A stretch of DNA of 5,374 nt from Pseudomonadota bacterium (GTDB lineage: Bacteria; Pseudomonadota; Gammaproteobacteria; Burkholderiales; Thiobacillaceae): positions 1-5,374 of the forward strand of contig JAJZRT010000309.1 in NCBI GenBank assembly GCA_021802595.1. The letters are read 5' to 3'. How positions within the stretch are numbered: position 1 is the stretch's first letter; each line of letters opens with the position of its first letter. The position numbers were made by a program, and so were the translations under genes. The notes beneath the pieces were generated by a model, which had not been told where the DNA came from, made no database searches, and worked only from the letters and a program-made list of their open reading frames with translations. Shown piece by piece: positions 1 through 4,789 of this stretch.

Positions 1-125
1 CTCGGCGAAATCCAGCCTGTTCGGCGGGCGTGATCAAGCTTAAAGCTTAAAAACACCGGACTAAGTATGTAGAACTGCCTGTAGAGGGCTTGCGGACGCG
101 GGTTCGATTCCCGCCGGCTCCACCA
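1..125 (+). ncRNA. ssrA: tmRNA 3' portion (5' part outside window)
   Basis: This is the 3' end of transfer-messenger RNA, which rescues stalled ribosomes. A five-base-pair T stem (98-102 with 110-114) encloses the seven-base loop TTCGATT. It is followed by the 3' strand of the acceptor stem (115-121), the discriminator A122 and an encoded CCA at 123-125. No anticodon arm lies upstream; instead a long A-rich and pyrimidine-rich stretch is seen, as expected for the tmRNA pseudoknot region and not for a tRNA. The tag-peptide frame and the 5' acceptor strand lie before the window. A strong terminator follows seven bases later. Known of the family: ssrA 3' ends are frequent integration sites for islands and prophages, which fits the accessory DNA downstream. 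Confidence 0.93.
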
Positions 126-131
126 ATAACG

Positions 132-162
132 AAACCCCAACCGTTCTCGGTTGGGGTTTTTT
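132..162 (+). terminator. Rho-independent terminator of ssrA
   Basis: A perfect 12-base-pair stem (132-143 with 148-159) closes a four-base TTCT loop and runs into a T tract ending at 162. It lies seven bases after the tmRNA CCA end. Confidence 0.93.
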
Positions 163-252
163 CTTGCCTGATCGCGCCGGTTCCCGCGAGTTGTTGTGGG
201 TTCCTGCGGAAGCCTGCGGACTTCACCAGCCGCCCGAATCGGTCGTTCCCAG

Positions 253-394
253 CCATATTCCACTCTCTCCTGGCCATTCCTCGCTCCGACCTCGCTCCCT
301 GAAAGTTGCTCGAAGTCCGCAAAGGCCGCAATCCAGGCCCATATGGATCAAAGAGTTACGCGCGGACGAATCAAGGGGTTGGATTGCAGCATCG
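253..394. repeat. Dispersed ~140-bp repeat, copy 1
   Basis: This stretch matches 1480-1618 in the same orientation. A 22-base block is identical (311-332 against 1536-1557), and a second block around 360-394 is nearly identical to 1585-1618. Between and outside them the copies have diverged and carry small indels. Short minus-strand open frames cross both copies and give similar peptides (IQPLDSSA is shared), but they lack a credible start or domain and I treat them as non-genic. The two copies bracket the toxin-antitoxin pair. The nature of the repeat is unknown to me; it resembles multicopy intergenic repeats often miscalled as hypothetical proteins in Xanthomonadales. Confidence 0.7.
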
Positions 395-404
395 GGTGGC
401 GAAG

Positions 405-451
405 GAAACGCTGCGGTTGCGTTTCGTCGGTAGTTATCGAGAACTACCGAC
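405..451. other. Two abutting perfect hairpins
   Basis: Hairpin A has arms GAAACGC (405-411) and GCGTTTC (419-425) with a seven-base loop. Hairpin B begins on the very next base, with ten-base arms GTCGGTAGTT (426-435) and AACTACCGAC (442-451) around a six-base loop. Neither is followed by a T tract on either strand, so they are not ordinary intrinsic terminators. They sit just after repeat copy 1 and about 50 bases before the promoter of the toxin-antitoxin pair. Possible roles are a folded single-stranded recombination site, a REP-like element or an RNA structure in a read-through transcript; the sequence does not decide. Confidence 0.6.
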
Positions 452-500
452 ACATTGCAACGCGGAAGTACGTGCTTGGACGGTGGCCAAGACAAGAAAC

Positions 501-533
501 ACATTGTCAGGACAATGTCCGGACGATTACAAT
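501..533 (+). promoter_or_regulatory. Promoter and palindromic operator of the TA pair
   Basis: The -35 element TTGTCA (504-509) and -10 element TACAAT (528-533) are separated by 18 bases. A perfect palindrome, ACATTGTC-AG-GACAATGT (501-518), covers the -35 and extends into the spacer. Known of the family: ribbon-helix-helix antitoxins bind such palindromes and, with their toxin, repress their own operon. An occupied site here would block RNA polymerase. The assignment of this palindrome to the DUF1778 protein encoded 48 bases downstream is inference from position. Confidence 0.7.
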
Positions 534-565
534 AAGGACATCCAAGATCAGTCCGGAGGGGCACC

Positions 566-844
566 ATGAGCACCCCGAATTTTTCCAAGACCGAACGCAT
601 TGACGTTCGTGCCAGCACGCCGGTCAAGCAGCTGCTTCAAGAAGCCGCGCGCGCCTGCCACAAGAACGTCAGCGAGTTCCTGCTCGACGCGGGCGTGACG
701 GCGGCCGCGCAGACGCTGGCGGATCGTCGCCAGTTCGTGCTCGACGAGACGCAGTGGCAGGCGTTTCAGGAAGCGCTGGATCGGCCGGTGCAAAGCAAGC
801 CGCGCCTGAAGAAGTTGCTGCGTGAACCCGGGATTCTGGATTGA
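566..844 (+). CDS. DUF1778-family (TacA-like) antitoxin
   Basis: A 92-residue protein, probably the antitoxin of a type II toxin-antitoxin pair. Residues about 9-52 look like a ribbon-helix-helix DNA-binding domain: a short strand (ERIDVRAS) followed by two helices and the DUF1778-like run NVSEFLLDAG. The C-terminal third (FVLDETQWQAFQEALDRP, then a basic stretch) matches the family's toxin-neutralising tail, which wraps the acetyltransferase. The ATG has a good ribosome binding site, GGAGG at 555-559 with six bases of spacing. The stop overlaps the start of the toxin gene by four bases, so the two are translationally coupled. A perfect palindrome over the -35 upstream suggests autorepression. 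Length is normal for the family. Confidence 0.9.
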   Translation: MSTPNFSKTERIDVRASTPVKQLLQEAARACHKNVSEFLLDAGVTAAAQTLADRRQFVLDETQWQAFQEALDRPVQSKPRLKKLLREPGILD

Positions 845-1344
845 GCAGTGCGTACTCCCCGGTTCGCAAGCTGGCGGCGTTGGATCAGGTCGATGCGTTC
901 GACTGCGGCCAGGCCGCGCTGAACCAGTTCCTGCAGCGCTACGCGCTTGTCAACCAGAAGGCCAACAGCGCGCAGACCTACGTCTGCTGCCAGGGTGACG
1001 TGGTGGTCGGCTTCTACAGCCTGGCCGTTGGTAGCGTCGATCCGGAAGCCGCGCCGTCGAGAGTGATGAAGGGGCTGGCGCGCCACCCGGTGCCGGTCAT
1101 GATCCTGGCCCGGCTCGCCGTGGACAAGGAGCATCAGCGCAAAGGTCTGGGCCAGGCCTTGCTCAAGGATGCGCTGCTGCGTACCGCACAGGCCGCCGAC
1201 ATCGCCGGCATTCGCTGCCTGTTGGTCCATGCCAAGGACGACGCAGCGCGGCAGTGGTACGAATCCTGGGAATTCGAGCCCAGCCCGACCGATCCGTATC
1301 ACCTGTTCCTGATGCTCAAGGATCTCAAGGGCATGTTGAGCTGA
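841..1344 (+). CDS. GNAT-family acetyltransferase toxin (TacT/AtaT-like)
   Basis: A 167-residue N-acetyltransferase, probably the toxin of the pair. Relatives acetylate the free amino group of charged tRNAs and so stop translation; substrate specificity cannot be read here. The acetyl-CoA loop is QRKGLG (99-104), after the strand ILARLAVD (88-95). The C-terminal WYESWEF segment places Tyr140 where the catalytic tyrosine of the family lies. The N-terminal block AFDCGQAALNQFL is typical of DUF1778-partnered GNAT toxins. I chose the TTG at 841, which overlaps the antitoxin stop as TTGA. Any later start would cut into that conserved block, and there is no strong ribosome binding site of its own, so coupling is likely. 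No frameshift or missing key residue is seen, so the toxin appears active. Confidence 0.9.
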   Translation: MSSAYSPVRKLAALDQVDAFDCGQAALNQFLQRYALVNQKANSAQTYVCCQGDVVVGFYSLAVGSVDPEAAPSRVMKGLARHPVPVMILARLAVDKEHQRKGLGQALLKDALLRTAQAADIAGIRCLLVHAKDDAARQWYESWEFEPSPTDPYHLFLMLKDLKGMLS

Positions 1345-1359
1345 AGTGGTGCCTCCACC

Positions 1360-1461
1360 TCAGAGCCCGACTCTCGCCCGCTGCTCATCCCACAGCGCCG
1401 GTGGATCGACCGCCAGATCGAACAGCGTGATGTGATTCGGCAGCACGTCGTCCAGGATGAC
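1360..1461 (-). pseudogene. C-terminal remnant of a recombinase-like gene, copy 1
   Basis: The minus strand encodes the last 33 codons of a protein, including LPNHITLFDLAV and ALWDEQRARVGL, then a TGA at 1360-1362. It closely resembles the right-edge fragment at 5247-5374: 17 of 27 residues are identical in my hand alignment, and an 18-base block is identical in DNA (1411-1428 against 5280-5297). The right-edge copy continues upstream into TLAPDIVAAILDE, a motif I associate with C-termini of large serine-recombinase or resolvase-type proteins. Here homology stops abruptly near 1461, joining unrelated DNA next to repeat copy 2. There is no start or catalytic domain, so it is a dead fragment. 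It converges on the toxin gene, ending 16 bases beyond it. Confidence 0.6.
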
Positions 1462-1479
1462 CGCCTTGCCCCCTGGACT

Positions 1480-1618
1480 CCATTTCGCTCTCTCCGCGCC
1501 GTTTTTCTCTCCGGCCTCACTCCGGGAAACTGGCCCGAAGTCCGCAAAGGCCGCAATTGCAACGCCTACAAACAACGACTTATGCGCGGATGAATCAAGG
1601 GGTTGGATCGAAGCATCG
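1480..1618. repeat. Dispersed ~140-bp repeat, copy 2
   Basis: Direct-orientation partner of 253-394. The identical 22-base core is at 1536-1557, and the second conserved block, around AATCAAGGGGTTGGAT, ends near 1618. It directly abuts the recombinase-like tail on its left. The minus-strand open frame across repeat and tail (1360-1683) is a chance fusion of the two and not a gene. Confidence 0.7.
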
Positions 1619-1772
1619 CCCGACCAAAGGAAGCCCCGACATGATCCTGCTCGCGGCGAGGTCGCCCGGGCCTCTTCCACCATCTGGCCTTCGGGAACTT
1701 GTCCAGATACGGCGCCTACGCGGGCGGTGCCTTCGCCACGGCCAGCTTCGGCAGCGACGCCTACACGTACAC
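1619..1772. other. Unassigned stretch between repeat copy 2 and acr3 remnant
   Basis: No gene is supported here. One plus-strand frame, open from about 1644 onward, is rich in G/C third positions and encodes NLSRYGAYAGGAFATASFG. This hints at a fragment of a real coding sequence, but it has no start codon with a ribosome binding site and I recognise no family. It runs on through the antisense acr3 remnant, which shows that at least the later part of the frame is fortuitous. Confidence 0.3.
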
Positions 1773-1889
1773 TTATACCAGCTTCACCCCTTCGCGGCGC
1801 TCATACCAGGCGCGGGTCCGATTCACGATAGTGACCACCGCGAGCATTACCGGCACTTCGATCAGAACGCCCGCCACGGTGGCTCGTGC
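1773..1889 (-). pseudogene. C-terminal remnant of an ACR3 arsenite efflux gene
   Basis: The minus strand encodes 38 residues ending in TAA at 1773-1775. The run ATVAGVLIEVPVMLAVV followed by VNRTRAWYERR matches the last transmembrane helix and tail of ACR3-family arsenite permeases, in which VxIEVPVML-type sequence is a hallmark. A complete ACR3 is about 350 residues, so roughly nine tenths of the gene is missing. Recognisable homology begins at about 1889, where the DNA becomes a C/G-run hairpin region. The fragment is on the same strand as the dsrE-like and dsbG-like genes and just downstream of them. It suggests that an arsenic-resistance locus once stood here and was cut by the rearrangement that placed the redox cluster. 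Identification is from memory of the family. Confidence 0.72.
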
Positions 1890-1909
1890 CGCCCCCCTGA
1901 GAGGATGTG

Positions 1910-1961
1910 CCCCCCTCCTGCTGGGGGGAACCGCACTGGCGCTCAAGGGCGCCAGTAGCGG
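1910..1961 (-). terminator. Possible terminator hairpins at end of dsrE-like gene
   Basis: ACTGGCGC (1935-1942) pairs perfectly with GCGCCAGT (1949-1956) around a six-base loop that contains the minus-strand stop of the dsrE-like gene. The stem extends through CCGC/GCGG (1931-1934 with 1958-1961) past one bulged base. A second hairpin, CCCCCC/GGGGGG (1910-1915 with 1923-1928), follows on the minus strand. No T tract is present, so this may block 3' exonucleases or give weak termination. Confidence 0.35.
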
Positions 1962-2365
1962 TAGCCTTCCATTTGCAACCGGACCATCTCCGGCGCGCCG
2001 GCAGGAACAAATTCCACTTCCAGCGGGAAATCAGCATCGGTATAACCGTGCCCTCGCATGCTGATGCGGCAGGCCTTGAACCGCACGCCTTGCTGCGCCA
2101 GCGACGCGACCAGCATCGCGGTGTCATGGTTGTCGGCCAGCAGCGAGGTGATGCCTCCCTCGTAAGCAACTACTTCAATCTTCACCTTCTGTGGGCCGAT
2201 GTCTTGCAGCACTTTTGCAATCTGCAGGAAGGCCCGCCGCTGTGCATCGGAATCGCCGATGGTCATTTGCATGACGAAGGGAACAGGTGCCGTCTCGGCG
2301 GCACGGGCGCTGGGCGCGCTCCAGAAAACCAGCAACAACAGGCAAATGCGAAACCAAACAGACAT
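1943..2365 (-). CDS. Exported DsrE-family protein
   Basis: A 140-residue protein with an N-terminal signal peptide: a hydrophobic run (about 5-18) and APSARA followed by AE, so cleavage near residue 22 is likely. The mature part resembles the DsrE/YchN fold: VPFVMQMTIGD as the first strand, KVKIEVVAYEGGITSLL, then GVRFKACRISMRGHG with Cys99 at the position of the conserved DsrE cysteine, and the family-type ending GYRYWRP. DsrE relatives bind or carry sulfur on that cysteine, mostly in the cytoplasm; here export to the periplasm is predicted. The ATG at 2365 has an ideal ribosome binding site, GAGGAG with six bases of spacing; the longer frame from 2488 lacks one and would bury the signal peptide. 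It lies 125 bases after the dsbG-like gene, with no clear promoter between, so co-transcription is likely. Confidence 0.83.
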   Translation of the reverse strand: MSVWFRICLLLLVFWSAPSARAAETAPVPFVMQMTIGDSDAQRRAFLQIAKVLQDIGPQKVKIEVVAYEGGITSLLADNHDTAMLVASLAQQGVRFKACRISMRGHGYTDADFPLEVEFVPAGAPEMVRLQMEGYRYWRP

Positions 2366-2490
2366 GGGTTTCTCCTCAGATCGGGGAAGATTCTTGTATT
2401 GGTAGGGGGATGACCCCGGAGCCGTTAGCCCTTGGAAGAGTGCATTTCGCAGGGCGGGACAGCCCATCTTGGGGAGCTCGCCTGCCATGA

Positions 2491-3063
2491 TCAGGGCAGC
2501 CGCCTGAACACCTTGCGCAAGGCGAGCGGCGAGAGCGCGCCCTGTATCAGCACCGCGCGCCGATCCTTGTCCGCGAACAGCATGCTAGGCACGACGGGGA
2601 TATCGAGCCTGTTTAGCAGTCGCTCGTTGGCGCGCACGCGCCGTTCCGTTTCGCTCGAAGGAATGCGCTCCTCGATGCCGCCAGCGTAGGCCTCGCCGGC
2701 GTAGTGTTCTTCGTTCTCGCGTAAAGCGGCCAGGGGATCCTGCGCCTCCAGGATCGCGGCGGCCTTGCCCAGACTGGTGGCGTTGACGATCGCAACCGGC
2801 ACCCAGCGCACTTGAAGGTCCTGCGGCTCGATGAGCGTTCGCAGATTACGATACAGCAGTTGGCAGGCGGGGCAGTTGGGATCGAAGAAGACATAGACGG
2901 CACGCCGTCCGTTTCCGTCCGCGACCCAGGTCGCCTTCGGCAGCGCCGAAAGAACGGCATCGACGGCGGCGTGTACGTGAGGCGTATCCGCCCGGCCGGC
3001 GGCCGGAAATGTCGGGAGCGCGCTGGCGAGCATGACCAGGGCTATGGCCAGGGTCGGCCTCAT
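2491..3063 (-). CDS. Periplasmic DsbG/DsbC-like thiol:disulfide oxidoreductase
   Basis: A 190-residue exported thioredoxin-fold protein. The signal peptide (1-25) ends AAGRA, with cleavage predicted before Asp26. The active site is FFDPNCPACQ, with the CPAC pair at Cys64 and Cys67; the cis-proline loop is VVPSMLF (Pro159). Residues 95-150 form the helical insertion seen in DsbC/DsbG-type catalytic domains. The separate N-terminal dimerisation domain of DsbC and DsbG is missing: only about 20 residues separate the signal peptide from the fold, so it is probably monomeric or pairs differently. It may reduce or isomerise disulfides, with electrons from the CcdA-like carrier encoded on the other arm. 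The ATG at 3063 has GAGGAG six bases upstream; the earlier ATG at 3123 lies upstream of the mapped promoter and is rejected. Confidence 0.85.
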   Translation of the reverse strand: MRPTLAIALVMLASALPTFPAAGRADTPHVHAAVDAVLSALPKATWVADGNGRRAVYVFFDPNCPACQLLYRNLRTLIEPQDLQVRWVPVAIVNATSLGKAAAILEAQDPLAALRENEEHYAGEAYAGGIEERIPSSETERRVRANERLLNRLDIPVVPSMLFADKDRRAVLIQGALSPLALRKVFRRLP

Positions 3064-3092
3064 TTCGTTCTCCTCTCTGGTGAAGTTTGACC

Positions 3093-3123
3093 AGCCTAAA
3101 CCTTGGAGCAGACTCCAGGTCAA
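3093..3123 (-). promoter_or_regulatory. MerR-type promoter and operator of the dsbG-dsrE arm
   Basis: Read on the minus strand: -35 TTGACC (3118-3123), a 19-base spacer, then -10 TAGGCT (3093-3098). The spacer carries TGGAGTCTGCTCCA (3104-3117), a dyad with one mismatched pair. A 19-base spacer holding a centred dyad is the hallmark of promoters activated by MerR-family DNA distortion. Transcription would begin near 3087, which leaves about 23 bases before the ATG at 3063. Confidence 0.78.
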
Positions 3124-3149
3124 GCGCTTGCATCGCCCTCATCCGGCGC

Positions 3150-3180
3150 TTGACATGGAGTTGACTCCAGGGTCTATGGT
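3150..3180 (+). promoter_or_regulatory. MerR-type promoter and operator of the trx-ccdA-merR arm
   Basis: The -35 TTGACA (3150-3155) is followed by a 19-base spacer and -10 TATGGT (3175-3180). The spacer holds the perfect dyad TGGAGT-TG-ACTCCA (3156-3169). This core differs from the E. coli ZntR operator core as I remember it, TGGAGTCGACTCCA, only in one of the two central bases. The MerR-family regulator encoded at the end of this same operon is the obvious candidate ligand, giving autoregulation. Confidence 0.85.
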
Positions 3181-3207
3181 GCGTGAAATTGAAGGCGAGG
3201 TGACGTC

Positions 3208-3486
3208 ATGACAATCAAGGTTGAAGTGTTTTCCTCCCCCGGCTGCGGCAAGTGCGGCCAGGCCAAGGAGGTGCTGCGCCACATCGCGCAGGAAATGGGT
3301 CGCGGCATCGAGTGGCGCGAAGTCAATGTTCTCGACGAAATGGACTACGCAGTCGCGCTCGGCGTCCTGTCCACCCCGGCCATTGCCATCGACGGCGAAT
3401 TGGTCTTCGGCGGCCTGCCATCCTCGGGGAAGCTGCGGGCGGCGATGGGTGACCGGCTGCGTTCGACCGCGGGAAAAAAATCGTGA
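3208..3486 (+). CDS. Small cytosolic thioredoxin-fold protein (CGKC)
   Basis: A 92-residue thioredoxin/glutaredoxin-like protein without signal peptide or membrane segment. The first strand and active site are VEVFSSPGCGKC, with Cys13 and Cys16; the cis-proline loop is VLSTPAIAIDG (Thr56-Pro57), followed by FGGLPS. This layout fits the small redox-active disulfide proteins (Thioredoxin_3-like family, as in archaeal MTH895) more than classical thioredoxin, which is longer and has WCGPC. It probably passes electrons to the CcdA-like membrane protein encoded next, whose GTG start overlaps this stop by four bases. The ATG at 3208 has a GGCGAGG ribosome binding site (3194-3200), and the leader is only about 20 bases from the predicted transcription start. 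Confidence 0.88.
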   Translation: MTIKVEVFSSPGCGKCGQAKEVLRHIAQEMGRGIEWREVNVLDEMDYAVALGVLSTPAIAIDGELVFGGLPSSGKLRAAMGDRLRSTAGKKS

Positions 3487-4787
3487 CCGCGCTGCTGCTT
3501 GCAACCTCCGTCATCCTGGGGGCGCTTTCCTTTTTCGAGCCGTGCACGATTGCGACCCATACCCTGTTCACCGTACGCGCCCATGGCCAGGGCCGGACGG
3601 GTTGCTGGCAAAGCCTGCTCACGGTATGGATCACGCGTAGCGCGCTGATGGTAGGACTTCTGGCGCTGCTGGTGGGGGCCGCAGAGCCGCCCGCGTGGGG
3701 GCCGTATGCGCCGAGCGCGATCCTGTCCGCCATGGCCACGATCTATCTCGTCTCCCGCTTCGTCTATATTCCGGTGCCGCACCTGGCGTTCCATCGGCTG
3801 CTCCCGCGCGGGGATCGGCTTCCCCAGGCCATCCAGCTCGGACTCACCCTGCCCGCGTGCACCCTTCCCCTGTTCGTCATCGTGGCGGGCATGGCCGTGA
3901 CGGCGGATTCCATCGCGTTCGCCGTGTTGGCCGGCTTGCTGTTCGCGGGCTTCTTTACCCTGCCCATGGCGCTGGCGGCATTCCGGGGCATCCACGCCGA
4001 GGCGCGGGATCTCCTCAGCCGTGCCGCCAAGGGCAGTCCCTTCCTGACCGCGGCCTTGCTCTACGGATTCGCGCTCTATCTGCTCATCCCGGCCGTCGGC
4101 CTCGACATCGACACCTTGAGCGCGGCCCTGGAGCATGCGAGCCTGCTCAGGATCGGGCTCGCATTTCTCGCCGGCTTCGTGTTCAGCTTCAATCCGGTCG
4201 CGTTCGCCTCCATTCCGGTGGTGCTGGCCTACGTGACCAAGGCGCACGAGGAACGGCGCGCCTTGCTGCTGGGCGGCGCCTTCATCGCCGGCATCGTGGT
4301 CACGCATGTCGTGCTCGGGGTTGCGGCGGCCGCGGGCGGCGAATGGGTGAAAACAGTGATGGGTCGCCAATGGGGGCTCGTCCTCGGGCCGCTGCTCATC
4401 GTAATGGGATTGCTCTGGCCCGGCTGGCTGAAACTGCGCCTGCCGTGGATCGGCATGCGCGGGCGCCGTGTCGCGGGCCCTTGGGGTGCATTCCTGTTGG
4501 GCATACCCTTCTCGGTGGCGGTGTGCCCGTTCTGCACACCGGCACTGATGGTCACGCTCACCGCCGCGGCGGCCATCGGTTCGGTGCCCTTCGGTTTCGC
4601 ACTGCTGCTCGCCTTCGCGTTGGGGCGTGCGATTCCCATCGCGCTAGGCGCATGGGGCATGGGCTGGCTGGAATCGTTGAAGGTACTGTCCCGCCACCAG
4701 AGAGCCATCGAGATCGTGGCGGGCGTGACCTTGATTCTGACCGGGCTCTATCTGCTCAACGAATATTTTTTCATCGTCCCATACTGA
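3483..4787 (+). CDS. Duplicated CcdA/DsbD-like membrane electron carrier
   Basis: A 434-residue integral membrane protein with about twelve hydrophobic helices, reading as two six-helix CcdA-like halves. CcdA and the DsbD membrane domain move electrons from cytosolic thioredoxin across the inner membrane using a cysteine in helix 1 and one in helix 4. The first half has both: SFFEPC (Cys21) and LPAC (Cys126). In the second half, helix 7 reads SFNPV (237-239), so the helix-1 cysteine is replaced by Val239, while helix 10 carries CPFC (Cys348, Cys351). Single CcdA proteins have about 220-250 residues, so this is a tandem fusion. The GTG at 3483 overlaps the thioredoxin-like stop as GTGA, and the merR-family gene starts two bases after the stop, indicating tight translational coupling. 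No soluble DsbD alpha or gamma domain is attached; the neighbouring thioredoxin-fold genes could supply those roles. Its direct substrate is unknown. Confidence 0.85.
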   Translation: MTALLLATSVILGALSFFEPCTIATHTLFTVRAHGQGRTGCWQSLLTVWITRSALMVGLLALLVGAAEPPAWGPYAPSAILSAMATIYLVSRFVYIPVPHLAFHRLLPRGDRLPQAIQLGLTLPACTLPLFVIVAGMAVTADSIAFAVLAGLLFAGFFTLPMALAAFRGIHAEARDLLSRAAKGSPFLTAALLYGFALYLLIPAVGLDIDTLSAALEHASLLRIGLAFLAGFVFSFNPVAFASIPVVLAYVTKAHEERRALLLGGAFIAGIVVTHVVLGVAAAAGGEWVKTVMGRQWGLVLGPLLIVMGLLWPGWLKLRLPWIGMRGRRVAGPWGAFLLGIPFSVAVCPFCTPALMVTLTAAAAIGSVPFGFALLLAFALGRAIPIALGAWGMGWLESLKVLSRHQRAIEIVAGVTLILTGLYLLNEYFFIVPY

Positions 4788-4789
4788 GC

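Noticed and set aside
203..220. Tandem CCTGCGGA copies at 203-210 and 213-220 as a possible integrase arm-site or iteron.
   Set aside because: Only two short copies, and no integrase or replication gene nearby; this can occur by chance in GC-rich DNA.
1360..1683. 107-residue minus-strand open frame that could be called a hypothetical protein.
   Set aside because: It fuses the dispersed repeat with the recombinase-like tail; the repeat part has no credible start and its other copy (253-394) does not preserve the same protein.
1801..2169. 122-residue minus-strand frame overlapping the dsrE-like gene.
   Set aside because: Wrong frame for the DsrE-family domain, and arginine- and serine-rich; it overlaps most of the supported gene.
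2366..2490. Separate promoter for the dsrE-like gene in the 125-base gap.
   Set aside because: A TACAAG-like -10 exists on the minus strand but no acceptable -35 lies 16-19 bases upstream, and no MerR-type dyad is present.
3345..4370. 341-residue minus-strand open frame opposite the thioredoxin-like and ccdA-like genes.
   Set aside because: Low-complexity composition (R, G, E, Q and H rich), no recognisable domain, and antisense to two well-supported genes; typical of GC-rich antisense shadows.
3695..4789. Long plus-strand frame upstream of and in phase with the MerR-family gene, suggesting a 506-residue protein.
   Set aside because: It is the shadow frame of the CcdA-like gene: arginine-, glycine- and alanine-rich, without domains. 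The true regulator starts at 4790, where the MerR fold begins.
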